From: Distichodus sexfasciatus
Taxonomy: Eukaryota > Chordata > Actinopteri > Characiformes > Distichodontidae
Direction of reading: 5' to 3'
DNA length: 64,000 bases
Assembly: GCA_032718565.1 (NCBI GenBank)
Contig: JAVGVS010000167.1
Span: forward strand, 449,833 to 513,832
Position numbers and translations under genes: made by a program. The notes beneath the pieces were generated by a model, which made no database searches, was not told the origin of the DNA, and saw only the letters and a program-made list of their open reading frames with translations. Of the stretch, positions 1 through 11,439 are shown one piece after another. Numbering within the stretch: position 1 is the first letter of the stretch; every line of letters begins with the position of its first letter.

Positions 1-55
<55 letters not shown>
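1..55. repeat. (TC)n microsatellite at the left edge
   Basis: Nearly pure TC dinucleotides with a few interruptions run from the first base to about 55. The array probably continues beyond the window. Confidence 0.95.
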
Positions 56-444
56 TTAACACCCACATTTACACATTTTACAACTGTATTCTATAGTTTA
101 GCTGTTATCAAAATGGATGTGACAGATCCCAGTCGTGTAGAGCAAAACTACATTTTCATCTGGCATTTTCTCAGTTTCACCTTGGATAAGACACAGGACA
201 GTTTGGTGACACATTGGCACTGCAACCTTTGTTTACAATGGGTACAAATAAGCAGAAGTAACCCTGTATCTCACCATATGTTTCCACCACTGGGAAGACC
301 TTGTTGCCATAGCAATGACCCTAGTTACTCTGGTATCACTTTTTTCCCTTTTATCCCTGAACTGCGTCCAGGTAAATGTTCCACCACCATCTGGTACCTG
401 TGCCACATCAATTGCCAGCTCAGTGCATCATTTGGCACTTGCTT

Positions 445-454
445 NNNNNNNNNN
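445..454. other. Assembly gap (10 N)
   Basis: Ten N are followed at once by TC repeats and then AC repeats (455-497). The gap probably reflects failure to assemble the microsatellite, so its true length is unknown and open frames that read across it are meaningless. Confidence 0.98.

Positions 455-497
<43 letters not shown>
455..497. repeat. (TC)n(AC)n compound microsatellite
   Basis: TC dinucleotides switch to AC dinucleotides directly after the assembly gap. The same TC-to-AC arrangement occurs at 29550-29580. Confidence 0.95.
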
Positions 498-499
498 AT

Positions 500-3400
500 C
501 AACAGCCTCCTTCTGTCTTCCTTCTTCCCTCTCCAGGGGTAGTAAAAGTGTTCAAGCTGAATTTTAAGTCTATCAAATGATTTGCAGGTTACATGTCATA
601 TCCAAATGTGCTGATACTGTCCTATATGAGTTTACACATTTGCCTTTTTCTTTATAAGTGCATGCCATGTATTTAAAAAGGCTGCTTTGCCATTTGTTAA
701 AATAAACTGCCTTCATTTCAGTATTTCAGGAAAAAGCTTTTGCAGCTGGTATTCTACTTGGACAAGTGCTAACAGTCAAATTGTAAGTAAAATAAAATGG
801 TTTTTTTTTTTAAGATTTTCTGAAAAAATGAAAATGATGGGTAGACAGTAAATACATAGATAGGAAAAGTTTCATCTAAATGGGGAAGTCATTCATTTGA
901 CTGATGCAGTTATGACATCCATACCAGAAAATGTCTTCAAACTAGAGTGAGATGGTAAACAACCACTTAAAGACTGTAGGGAACAGGGCATCTAATGAAA
1001 ATAAAAGATTTCCTGAGGAAAAAAATCATGGCAAAATGACACTCTACAGTGTAACCAGTATATGTTTTAACAGGATTGTGCCTACCAGCAAGAGGAACTG
1101 TACAGATCTCACACAACTGAATGCAGTAGAAAAACTGTCACATTCTATCAGTCATAGACCCCACTTAGTCAGAGTCCTTGTCTCGGATAAAAACCTCATC
1201 AGCATATACACAATATCAAGAGCTTTACTGCGTGACACTCCATACTTCTCTGCGAATACGAAATGATGTCCAGGTGTTTTTGGATATTTTCTGTATTCCT
1301 TCCCTGTTGTAGACACACAGTTTAATTAAATCAAAAATGCGTAGGAAACAGATTAAATATATAGCACAAAGACCAGAGATTTCACTACACTGGCAGGTCA
1401 GACCGGAGCAGGAGACCTTCTTGTGACAGGAAAGAGAATCCATGCCAGAGGCCCAGGATTCAGTTTTTGGCCCTGTATCTCAGACAGTAGATAAACATGA
1501 AATATGTCAGAAATACAGAACATACAGAGAGCCACTGATCCAGAACACTAAGACTGGCCATGGAAAAAAAGGTATGAATTTACTTGTTTAACTGGTCAAA
1601 AAAAGACAAGCCTGCTTATTTTTGACTATTTCTCATGATACACTGAGGAAGCAGAGCTCAAGATCACATTAGCTGGAGCTAATGTTAAGCTGAAGGCTTA
1701 AGTGCACTCTGAGTCTATGAAAAAGACACTAACCAAACCAAAGCTGATATATACACTGCTGAAAAAGAAAAAAGGCAAATGCAATGTATTGTATGTTTTA
1801 TGATTCTTTTTCTTGTTTAACATATCTAGGTGAAATAAGTAGCACCGTTTCACAATAGTGTGGCTATAGCCAGTGTATGGTTTAGAAGGGGACGGCTTTT
1901 TCCTTGCTTGTCTTTAGAAAACTCAGGCATTTGGGCAAGCTGTCTTACAGCCTTTCAAAGTGTGCTGCGTCAGTGCTGTTCCATTTATGCCTCTCTGTGT
2001 CTAGTCACTGGTCAGAAATTATTGGCCAATAAGTGTGGCCTTGATGTGTGCCAATGTGGAACTTAATTGGACACTAATTAAATAGAGGTTAATGATCCTA
2101 CAATCAAACACTGCCCTTTCATAATAAAATGTGCATATAAGTATACAATATTGAGTTACAGGCCTGCTTACACTGTCGCACTTGTTCAAATCAAAAAGTA
2201 TGTATAGAAACTGTGATTAACTCTGTTTGACTCATTTTTTGCCCAACAGCATAGAGCCACACTAGCACAGTTGCTGGAGAGAAGCAACCTATGTACACTT
2301 CAAGTCCAGCCTTCAAGCTAGCTGAATCTTAAATGGCAGAACTTGCAGGCTTTCTACTGGAAGAACAAAGAAGGGAGGAGCAAGCTAGGCCCTTCAACCT
2401 TCACCACTAGTCCAGATCCCCAGAACTCAGCTCTGAACAGAAAGTGTGGATCACCACAAAGAAAGTCCCTGGAATGGTACTGAAAACACGAAACATGCTA
2501 ATGACACTTGGTGGAGACTGACAGGGAAATTATATGGAGAACCTTAAAGCTACAGTGAAGACCAACTGTCACTAGATTAGGCAACTGAGAGACTTGCTAC
2601 ATAAGAACAAAGTGAATGATATCTAAGTTCCAAAGGGTTAAAGAAAAAGTGATTACACAGAAAGTGTTTTTTTTTTTATAAAAATGTGTTGCTTAACTAA
2701 AAGAGGAGGTGTAGTAGTACAGACTTCAGCATCCATAATGCTTTGTGCAGGAGGTTCCATTTTGTCTCCTTCTTTATACAACTGCTAGGTCAGGCTTGAT
2801 AGTGTCTTTTTATATTGTACAAACTAAGTGAATGATTGCCTGAACATGCAGATTTTACAAATGTGGCTAAACTAGCCAGTAACAAAAGAGGAATGTCTCC
2901 TGTAGAATGTAGGGAATTCTGGGATGCAAGTTTTAAGTGACTAGATTTGCAAACTGTTAATAACTGAAGCAAATACTTTAAGTGTGATAGTGGTTGATGC
3001 CTTGTGAAAAAGCTATAGTCAGGCTTTAATACTACTGTTTCAATAATACACAGTATCCATATGAACTGATATTTACACAAAGCGTAAGGTAAAGTAACAA
3101 GAAGCAGGCTGGTGTCCTTGCTGAAATTTGGCTTAAAATGGTAGCTGTTGTTTTCTTGCAGGTCTACACTGCCAGTTTTTGTCAAAATGGACAACTAAAA
3201 ACATTTGAAGATTGTTTTAGATGACTAACCAGATAATAGTGGCTTAATAAAACAACTAGTCAGGGGAACCTTGTCAATCTCTGAATCATTCTTTTGTTTT
3301 TCAAATTAAAACCAATAACTGTTTCCAAAACCAGAATGAAAACAAAACAAAACAATCTGATGTCTGATTTCCAATTTTTCCTTTGCAAAATGGGAAATTG

Positions 3401-3600
3401 GACAATGACTTCATTTTTTCATTTCAGTTTTAGAAACTAATACAAAGTGACAAAGATTGTTTAAATGAGCTTGGATAATGTCTTAACTCAATGTGTGTCA
3501 GAAAATATATGAAAAATATTAGCAGAATCTAGCAGATATGCACAGCACCATCAAAAACCAGAATGTGTGCTTCATTTTGGATTCAGAAACACTTCAGGTT
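500..3600. other. Non-coding stretch left of the arhgap39 exon
   Basis: I see no exon, transposase, RT or RNA gene here. Because arhgap39 is read on the minus strand, this is the intron downstream of its WW-domain exon. The later exons (the MyTH4 and RhoGAP parts) must lie left of the window. Sequence is AT-rich and unremarkable. Confidence 0.6.
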
Positions 3601-3629
3601 TTTGCCTTTACTCGCTTTTTTCACAGGGG

Positions 3630-3870
3630 AAGTTAGCAGCGTAAGGGAGTTGGCCCAGTGATTGCAAGGTGGCCAGTTCAAGTCCTGGACAGGTAAAGAT
3701 ACCACTGAGGTACTCATGAGCAAGATACTGTCCCCAAGCACAGCTCCCTGGACGCTGCACATCGACTGCCCACTTCCTCCTTACGGATGGGTCAAATGAA
3801 GAGGTCACATTTCTTTGTTTTGCACTGTGTGCTGTGGTATGTTCACAATGACAAATAATCTCACTTCACT
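3630..3870 (+). repeat. tRNA-derived SINE copy
   Basis: It has an RNA polymerase III promoter-like head, with an A-box-like region near 3640 and a B-box-like TTCAAGTCC near 3678. The body contains ACCACTGAGGTACTCATGAG and the end contains GTTCACAATGACAAAT. The same modules recur at 13755-13870, 32783-33000 and 37190-37312, so this is a dispersed family. It lies 30-270 bp from the arhgap39 exon, in the intron. Confidence 0.75.
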
Positions 3871-3901
3871 TTTTCTCAGAGATGGACATACACATACAAA
3901 C

Positions 3902-4288
3902 CTCTCTCCCTCCTCCCTAGGTGCCATTTTCTCCTCCTGCTCTTGAGATGACGCAGTGCTGACGGCACTGCGGGCGGGGCTACTGTCGGCTGAGGCGCTG
4001 ATGGTTGAGGCAATAGGTGGAGGTGTGTCCGTGTTCTGTTTGAGGGTCTGCAGCTTGGCAAGGGGGATGATGTCACAGCCGTGAGGCCGATGCCACACCG
4101 TACACTGGGTAGAGGCATTGTAGTAGTAGAAGCGGGAGGTGTTAGAGTCAAACAGCTCCCACCATTGATCCTGTCCACTGCGCTTGATGCGCACCCCTGC
4201 TGGAGCGTCCCACACACACTCACCAGTCAGCAGGTTGGCGTACATGCGCTCCCGTGTGCGTGGCTCGATGATCTCCACCCACTCCAAC
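3902..4288 (-). CDS. arhgap39: arhgap39 exon encoding two WW domains (partial gene)
   Basis: This is one internal exon of Rho GTPase-activating protein 39 (Vilse/CrGAP), a GAP for Rac/Cdc42-type GTPases that acts in Slit-Robo signalling, axon guidance and dendritic spines. The minus-strand reading begins LEWVEIIEPRTRERMYANL, the first WW domain, with its second Trp in GECVWDAP. It is followed by a second WW-like module with QWWELFD, SRFYYYNAS and TVWHRP, then GCDIIPLAKLQTLKQNT, then a Ser-rich linker. All of this agrees with the N-terminal part of vertebrate ARHGAP39. An acceptor AG lies at 4289-4290 (the codon for the Arg before LEW is split) and a plausible donor GT at 3900-3901, giving 387 bp. 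The donor is less certain than the acceptor. The preceding N-terminal exon was not found and should lie to the right. MyTH4 and RhoGAP exons lie outside, to the left. Confidence 0.92.
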
Positions 4289-4738
4289 CTGAACATGCAC
4301 ATAAAACACAGAGCAGTCTATCTGAAATATAATGTAGATAAAGATTATCTAGATTTTGCAATGAAAAAGCCACAGGATTTTTTTTTCTTACCACTATCAC
4401 CATTCTCAGTGCTAACCACCTATTTCACCTTTTTACCAAAAACAAAAAAGCTGACAGAAATAACAGGTAACAAATTACATCAAGTGCACCTAAATGCAAG
4501 GCATTAAAAAGGAAGTTACAACCCCAAATCATTAAAAGTTGGGACGGTTTGTTAAATTAAAATCAAACAGAAAACAGTACTTTGTTAAATTATCTTTGAC
4601 CTGTATTACATTGAAAACAATACAACAGCACATTATTTAATGTGTTCCTCATGAATTTTATTGTTTTTTCAAAATAAACACGTATTCCAATTTTGGTTCT
4701 TGCAACACATTTTAAAAAAAGTTGGAACAGTTAAGCAT

Positions 4739-4795
4739 TTACCACTTTGTAATGTTGCCATTCCTTTTCACAACACTTAAAAGACGTTTAGGGAC
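4739..4795 (-). pseudogene. Tc1 transposase C-terminal fragment, cut off by the LINE
   Basis: Minus-strand reading PKRLLSVVKRNGNITKW followed by a stop is the usual end of a Tc1 transposase. It is in frame with the fragment ending VSSV at 8011, 3.2 kb away. Confidence 0.88.
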
Positions 4796-7700
4796 TTTTC
4801 CAATCTAATTTCTATTAAATTAGAGCAGTCAATGCAGAATATCTGTAGCACTAAGCTGAAAGTAGGACTACTAAATATTAGATCATTAACTACTAAGGCA
4901 CTTATTATTAGTGAAATGATTTCAGACCACGTCCTAAACGCGCTCTGTTTAACTGAAACATGGGTAAGACCCAACGAATATTTAGCCTTAAATGATGCGA
5001 CGCCTCCAGGATATAGTTATGAGCATAAACCCCGACTCAGTGGTAAAGGGGGAGGTGTTGCAACGATCTACAAAAGATCTCTTTCAATAACACAGAACTC
5101 AGGACCTAAATTTACATTTAAATCATTCGAATTATTATTCCTTAGAATTGCAGACATATCTGCAAAACCTAACTCTTTGTCGTTCCCTCTCATTACGATT
5201 TACCGTCCACCAGGTCCTTATTCTGAATTCCTAATTTCTGAATTTGCAGAATTTCTGTCAGACCTGGTTATTTCAACTGAAAGAGCAATAATTGTGGGGG
5301 ACTTTAATATTCATGTAGATAATGAACAAGATCCTCTGACAGCAGCTTTTACTAATTTACTAGATTCCATGGGCATTGTTCAAAATGTAACTGGGCCCAC
5401 TCACAACTGCGGTCATACCCTTGATCCTATCGTTTGGTCTTAATGTAGATAATGTAACAGTACTGCCTCAGACGAATATTATTTCTGACCACCATCTCAT
5501 TACATTTGATTTTCACTTTAGTCAAAACACAAATACTACAACTCGCTTCTGCTCCAAGCGTACAATCACTTCAGATACAGCTAGTAACTTTATTGATAAT
5601 CTCCCCGATCTGTCGTTCCTGACAGTGGAAATGTCTAATCTTGCTGAACTTGAGAGTAATACGGATTATCTAACATCTACGCTTCGTTCCACCTTAGATA
5701 AAATTGCTCCGTTAAAAATTAAAAAGGTCAGAGAAAACAAAACATCCCCTTGGTATAATGACCACCTACGTAGCCTAAAACAAGGGACACGGAAACTAGA
5801 ACTTAAGTGGCGGCAAACTGGATTAGTGGTCTTTGAACTAGCATGGAAAGACACTATGGGAAGCTATAAAAAGGCTCTTAGAGCTGCGAAATCAGAATAC
5901 CTCTCATTGCTAATTGAAAATAACAAAAATAATCCTAGGTTTCTATTTAACATGGTATCCAAGCTGACTAATAGCCAGACTACTACTCAAACTGTACCAA
6001 CATTGTTTTCTAGTGGCGAATTTATGAGCTTTTTTGACCAAAAAAATTGTTCAGTTAGACAGAATATTCTAAAATCTCAAGTAACTACAGTGGCTGGCCT
6101 TGACAAGGCAAGTACTAATACTGCAGCCATCTGAATCATTTACTCCGGTTGACCAGTCAGATCTAACGTCTTTAATCCTTTCCTCAAATTCATCTAGTTG
6201 CATGTTAGATCCTGTTCCAACAAAGTTACTCAAAGAGATGATTCCAGTAGTGATTAAACCTCTACTAGCAATAGTTAACTCCTCTATTAGCATTGGTTAT
6301 CTACCCAAATCTCTTAAATTAGCAGTGATTAAACCTTTGCTGAAGAAGCCCAACCTGGATCCCCTAGTAATGTTAAACTATAGACCAATATCTAATCTCC
6401 CATTTATCTCCAAAATAATAGAAAAAGTTGTTGCCAGTCAACTAACCTCATTCTTGCAGGAAAACCAGATTTATGAAATGTTTCAGTCTGGGTTTAGAGC
6501 CAACCACAGCACAGAGACTGCTCTGCTGAAGGTAGTGAATGATCTCTTATCTGCTGATCAGGGCTATGCCTCGCTCCTAGTGCCTCTTGATCTTAGTGCT
6601 GCTTTTGATACTGTTGATCATGCCATTCTCCTAGATAGACTTGAACATGTTGTTGGTATCAGATCTTACCTTTCAGACCGCTATCAGTATGTGAATGTAA
6701 ATGGTGATTCCTCTGAGCACGTCATGGAGTACCACAAGGATCAGTTTTAGGTCCCCTGCTGTTTTCGCTGTACATGCTACCAGCAAAATTTCATGTTGAC
6801 TATAAAGCACTTCTCTTGACCTATAAAGCTCTAAATGGTCTTGCACCGCAGTATGTGAGTTACCTCATTTGCACCTACAATCCGGCGCGTACGCTTCGAT
6901 CACAAAACGCAGATCTTTTACTAATACCTAGAATAAAGAACGTTATCGTGGGGGGAAGAGCATTTGCTCATAAAGCACCACAATTGTGGAATAAACTTCC
7001 CGTTAGTGTTCGGAGCTCAGAAACAATCTCTGCTTTTAAGTCAAGGCTGAAGACTTACTTGTTTAGTCAGTCTTTCGGTTATTAAAATCCCTTTTTCTAG
7101 TTAAAGGCGAGATCTGGGGGTTCATGGTCATTTGAGATTAAAGGTGAAAGGGGGGATTGGTGCTGTCATCCTACCACACTTGCTGATTGCTCAAGTTTGC
7201 AGACGGTGGTTTGGTGTGATGCCGAGACCCCTGGAAGCCCTCATGTCTGTGTTACCTTCCAGCTCTCCCTTCTTAGCTAGGCTGCTATAGTTACTCTAGC
7301 ATTGCCGGAGGTTAGGTTAGGGCACTTAACTTTCTCCTCTCTCTTCTTTTTCCGAGCTGTTCCCGAGCTGATCCCGAGATGACGCTTGGCTGACCGAACC
7401 CTCACCGGGACTCTATGGAGTTGCCCCGAGCTGACACTGATCATCTCGATCCTACCAAGCTGACGCTGATCAACTGAACTCACCAGTCCTGAGAGAGTCC
7501 CTGGAGACATCCTGAGCTGACGCTTGACCTTGTCAACCCTCCCGAGCTGATCCTGACTCACTGAACCCGCACCAGGACTCCATGGGGACATCATCATGAA
7601 ACCAACTGGGACTGGACCCTATGGACGTCTACTGACTTAGCAGCACAATACTGAACTAATTTCAGCTTAATGTTCCTGAGAGGGTCCTGCAAGCGGCCCA

Positions 7701-8010
7701 GCAACAACCCGGGATTCGAAATATCCCTTGGACTATTTTTGTATCTTTGCTTCTTTAAATAACTAACAACTCATCTTGATCTACTGCTTGTTGTACAATA
7801 AATGTTCGTGCGCCCGGTCGCCCAGAGGAGGATGGGGTCCCCCTCCGAGTCTTGGTTCCTCTCAAGGTTTCTTCCTACTAGAGGGAGTTTTTCCTTGCCA
7901 CTGTCGCCTCAGGCTTGCTTGTTGGGGGGTTTAGGCCAGTTATATGTAAAGTGCTTTGTGACAATGACTGTTGTTAAGAGCGCTATATAAATAAATTTGA
8001 ATTTGAATTT
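4796..8010 (+). mobile_element. L2-type LINE copy 1, inserted in Tc1
   Basis: A non-LTR retrotransposon, broken by frameshifts and a deletion. In order on the plus strand: an apurinic-type endonuclease at about 4832-5440 (LLNIRSL, LCLTETW, YRPPGPY, GDFNIHVD, ISDHHLITF); a linker at 5440-6130; reverse transcriptase fingers and palm at about 6150-6745 (YRPISNLPFISK, FQSGFRANHSTETALLKV, LDLSAAFDTVDHAIL); a thumb/C-terminal part at 6783-7084 (YKALNGLAPQYVSYLI, GGRAFAHKAPQLWNKLPVS); then a 3' UTR ending in GCGCTATATAAATAAATTTG and a short TTTGAA tail. The segment with the catalytic FADD motif is missing (junction near 6775-6783). The family assignment (L2/Maui-like) rests on the endonuclease-RT layout and the tail. 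It shares sequence with the minus-strand copy at 55965-62143. Confidence 0.88.
7011..7084 (+). pseudogene. End of LINE ORF2 (copy 1)
   Basis: The frame ends SSETISAFKSRLKTYLFSQS just before the stop at 7083-7085. The same ending is read on the minus strand at about 56700-56650 in copy 2, which fixes this as the ORF2 C-terminus. Confidence 0.8.
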
Positions 8011-8976
8011 GACTGAAGACACCAAGTGATGAAGTGTTTCAGGTGTAATTTTGTCCCATTTTTCCCGCAAACAAGTCTTAAGGTGGGCAACAGTACGGGG
8101 TCTTTGTTGTCGCATTTTGCGCTTCAAAATGTGCCACACATTCTCTATTGGAGACAGGTCGAGACTGCAGGCAGGCCAGTCAAGTACCCGTACCCTCTTC
8201 CTCCGCAGCCGGGACTTTGTAATGTGTGCAGAATGTGGTTTTGCATTGTCTTGTTGAAATATGCATGGGCGTCCCTGGAAAAGATGTCTTCTTGAAGGCA
8301 GCATATTGTGCTCCAAAATCTCTATGTACTTTTCAGCATTAATGGTGCCATCACAGAAGTGCAAGTTACCTTTGCCAAGGGCACTGACACAACCCCATAC
8401 CATGACAGACCCTGGCTTTTGGACTTGTTGCTGGTAACAGTCTGGATGATCCTTTTCTTCTTTGGTCCGGAGCACACAGCGTCCATTTCTCCCAAAAAAT
8501 ACCTGAAATACTGATGCATCTGATGCTTCTGGACACTGTTAACACAGGGCTTCCTTTTGGCACAGTATAGTTTTAACTGGCATTTGTGGATGTAACTACA
8601 TTGTGGTACTTGACAAAGGTTTGCCAAAGTAGTCCTGAGCCCATGTGGTGATATCGCTTATAGATGAATGACGATTCTTGATGCAATGCCGCCTGAGGGA
8701 TCGGAGATCACGGTTGTTCAGCTTAGGCTTGCGCCCTTGTCCTTTACGCACTGACATTCCTCCAGATTCCTTGAATCTTTTAATTATGTTATGTACTGTT
8801 GAAGGTGAAATATCCAAATCTCTTCCTATCTTTCTTTGAGGAACATTGTTTTTAAACATTTCAATAATTTTCTCACGTATTTGTTGGTAAACTGGCGATC
8901 CTCGGCCCATCTTTGCTCCTAAAGGACTAGACCTTTCTTGGATGCTGCTTTGGTACCAAATCATAATTACAATCAC
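8011..8976 (-). pseudogene. Tc1 transposase, N-terminal and DDE parts
   Basis: Read on the minus strand. The N-terminal paired-like domain is at 8919-8620 (start MGRGSPVYQQIREKIIEMF; GGMSVRKGQGRKPKLNNRDL). A frame-shifted middle follows, then the catalytic region (FCDGTINAEKYIEILEHNML; FQQDNAKPHSA with the second Asp; LDLSPIENVWHILK with the last acidic residue). At least two frameshifts make it inactive. The C-terminus is at 4739-4795. Confidence 0.9.
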
Positions 8977-9590
8977 CTGTTGACATCACCTGTTTCAAAT
9001 CACATCATTATTTAACCAATTTACGTCATTACTAGCCCTAAATTGCTCCAACCTTTTTTGGAATGTGTTGCAGGTCTGAATGACAAGTCAAAGTAAATTT
9101 AGAAATCACTACTTTCTTTTTTTATTTGCATTTTCCATACCGTCCCAACGTTTTCTGATTTGGTGTTGTATATAAAAACATTTAATTATACATTAAAGAT
9201 TTGCAAATCCTCTATAATAGCTTTAAATGATACTTTAAAATACACTTATAACATGCATTGTTATTGTATTCATAAGCCCGACATAAGAAGTATATATAAA
9301 GCATGCAATGCATTATAGAACATGATATAGCATGGCAGTTATGCCATTTTACAATGCAATCTTATACTGGGATCATTTTCCTCAGTAAATAAATAATCGA
9401 GTATAATATCTTTGTCTAATTTGTTTACTTAGGTTCTCTTTATCAATTTTTAGGACTTCTGTGAAAATCTGATGATGTTTTAAGTTATATCAATGGACAA
9501 ATATAGAAAGTTCTATGGCGTTCACAGACTTTTAAGCAGCACTGCATATAATGAGCAAATACCTTTAAGGCACAATATCTTAAATATACA

Positions 9591-9830
9591 GTGTTGGGAA
9601 GGGTACTTTTAAAATGTATTCCACTACATAATACAGAATACATGCCCTAAAATGAAATTTGTAACATATTCAGTTAGATTACTCAATCTGAATAACGTGT
9701 TCTGAACACTTTGGATTACTTCCACATTGTCTTGCATTTTACAACTGTATGAATGTGGCAATCACTCCCTTCATATTCAGCCCATTTTCTTCTTTGAACT
9801 CTTACAGCCTTACGAGAATTTGGGGTGCTT
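9591..9830. repeat. Second hAT-like end (one end only)
   Basis: It begins CAGTGTTGGGAAGGGTACTT, a terminus like that of the hAT element at 9898 but of a different subfamily. No matching second end was found before 9898, so it is either truncated or a partner to a lost end. Confidence 0.5.
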
Positions 9831-9897
9831 TTATACCTTTGTTTTTAGGCTTTTTATAGTGTGTGTGTGTAGAAGTTAGCCATACATGCCTTATGTT

Positions 9898-10749
9898 CAG
9901 TGTTGGGGAGTAACGAGTTACATGTAACAAAATTACGCAATTTAATTACAAAATAAAAGTTACATTACATTACTTTGAAAAAATGTGCAATGAAATTACA
10001 GTTACTTGCATGAAATATTCAGGATTACAATTTCAGTTACATCTCAATATCTTCTGCAGAAACATTGGCTATATGTTTAATAATATTATTGTTTTGCCAT
10101 TTTTTCTTGTGCACAACATCCTCCATTTACAGCTGAAAAGTCTGATACTATTCTGATAAGTCTAATTGGTTCTCTTATCATGTTTGAATTTGCAACACCC
10201 ACTTGCTGCTGGATCTACAGCTTACAAGTGGTCTGAGCTGCAGTTGCGAGGAGGCCTGCAATGCCAGATAGGAAGTACAATGTAGGCCTAGCCCATTGCA
10301 GGAAATAAAAATTATTTCTCTATTGGCGTCATGAGCAGACGCTATATGCACAATCAATCCTACACAAATAGACAACTGCTTATTCAGTGATGTTCACCAA
10401 ATATTTGATTTAGCACGCATAGGTATTCAAAGATCAGCATGATCTCACAGTAAAGCGGTGTTGAGGTGTTGAAGTCCGACACGGCTGTGGCTGTGTTAAG
10501 GGAGTTTAAAAGGATTTTGACAGCAGTCAGTGCTGAGTAATGCTGTAAAGTTAACCAGGTTTCAAAAACTGAAAATGGTTGACAGTTGAGAAAATTCATT
10601 CAAAATGTAGAAAAGTAATCCAAAAGTAATCAAATGTAATTACATTACTTTGTTAAAGTAATTGAAATAGTTACACTACTATTACATTTTAGATAGGGTA
10701 ATTTGTAATTGTAACGCATTACATTTCTAAAGTAGCTTTCCCAACACTG
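9898..10749. mobile_element. Non-autonomous hAT element with 8-bp target duplication
   Basis: The left end CAGTGTTGGGGAGTAACGAG and the right end (reverse complement of GCTTTCCCAACACTG) form terminal inverted repeats. Near both ends lie blocks like TAACGAGTTACATGTAAC and TTGTAATTGTAACGCATTAC. Flanks are CTTATGTT (9890-9897) and CTTTTGTT (10750-10757), 7 of 8 bases identical, as expected for hAT insertion. It is 852 bp and has no transposase code. Confidence 0.88.
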
Positions 10750-11439
10750 CTTTTGTTGTTGTGTCCAGGACGTTTGTCTTCCAACATGCTTCTAAAACCA
10801 ATTAATGTCTATTATTGTGCATTGAAGGTATTTGCTCATTAAAGATATTATGAATGCTATATAAAGTTCAAATGTAAATTTACACGTAGTATAAGATTGC
10901 ATTGTGAAACTGCATAACTGCCATGCTATATCATATTCTATAATCCATTGAACCTTTTGAACTTCTTATATCAGGCTTATGAATAATAATAATAACAATG
11001 CATGTTATTAGTGTATATTAAAGCTGCTATATTTTGTATTAAAGCTATAGACTTTTTATGGATCATTAATGTATAATTAGATGCTTCTTATAAATGCATC
11101 TAAAGGTAGGCCTTTGATTCTGAGGATTAATGTCTGAGATTATGTAGTTATGATTTTGTGTGTCTGTATGTATTAACATTCCGGTGTTGTACATTTTTGT
11201 GTAAATTTGCATGAGTTTGCTCATGAACACTATAATCAATACAATTAATCCCACAGTAAAGTACTTCTAAACCTTTAATCTAATCTAATCTACTCTGATA
11301 CAGTCTAATCTAGTTGTTGAAATCCTGTCTCTGGGAAGCTTTTCAAACCATGCAGAGGGTAATTTAATCCCACAGAGCACCCCATAGGATGCAACACTAA
11401 TCATTCTTAATAGACATGAAGTTAGGTGTCTGGTGCATG

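Larger units (their letters stand above)
4519..9168 (-). mobile_element. Tc1/mariner element split by an L2-type LINE
   Basis: Terminal inverted repeats match at both ends: CAACCCCAAATCA at 4519 and its near reverse complement ending at 9168, each flanked by TA (4517-4518, 9169-9170). The minus strand carries a broken Tc1 transposase. A helix-turn-helix half lies at about 8919-8620, with IREKIIEMFKNNVPQRKIGR. The DDE half lies at about 8460-8011, with VMVWGCVS, QDNAKPHSA and DLSPIENVWHILKRK, and shows frame breaks between 8475 and 8627. The C-terminus (PKRLLSVVKRNGNITKW then stop) lies at 4795-4739, beyond the LINE. Removing 4796-8010 rejoins the reading frame exactly at VSSV-PKRL, so the LINE entered the transposase gene. 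Without the LINE the Tc1 is about 1.44 kb. Confidence 0.93.
9176..11090. mobile_element. Foldback element: inverted arms around a hAT and a repeat fragment
   Basis: The left arm (about 9183-9560) is an imperfect reverse complement of the right arm (about 10800-11087). Shared blocks in both include AACATGCATTGTTATT, GATATAGCATGGCAGTTATG and CACAATGCAATCTTATACT-like sequence, and GAGCAAATACCTT. The arms are spaced by about 1.25 kb that holds the hAT element at 9898. This suggests a DNA transposon with long terminal inverted repeats that was later invaded. No protein code is seen. Confidence 0.75.

Noticed and set aside
113..580. 155-codon open frame spanning the N gap and the TC/AC repeat
   Set aside because: It reads through unknown bases and a microsatellite (SLSLS, HTHTHT). 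No domain.
3670..3690. tRNA-like B-box motifs at 3678, 13770, 32840 and 37216
   Set aside because: They belong to SINE copies; no cloverleaf with intact anticodon arm and no true tRNA gene.
7277..7597. 106-codon minus-strand frame
   Set aside because: Lies in the 3' UTR of LINE copy 1, antisense; made of imperfect GAGCTGA-type repeats.
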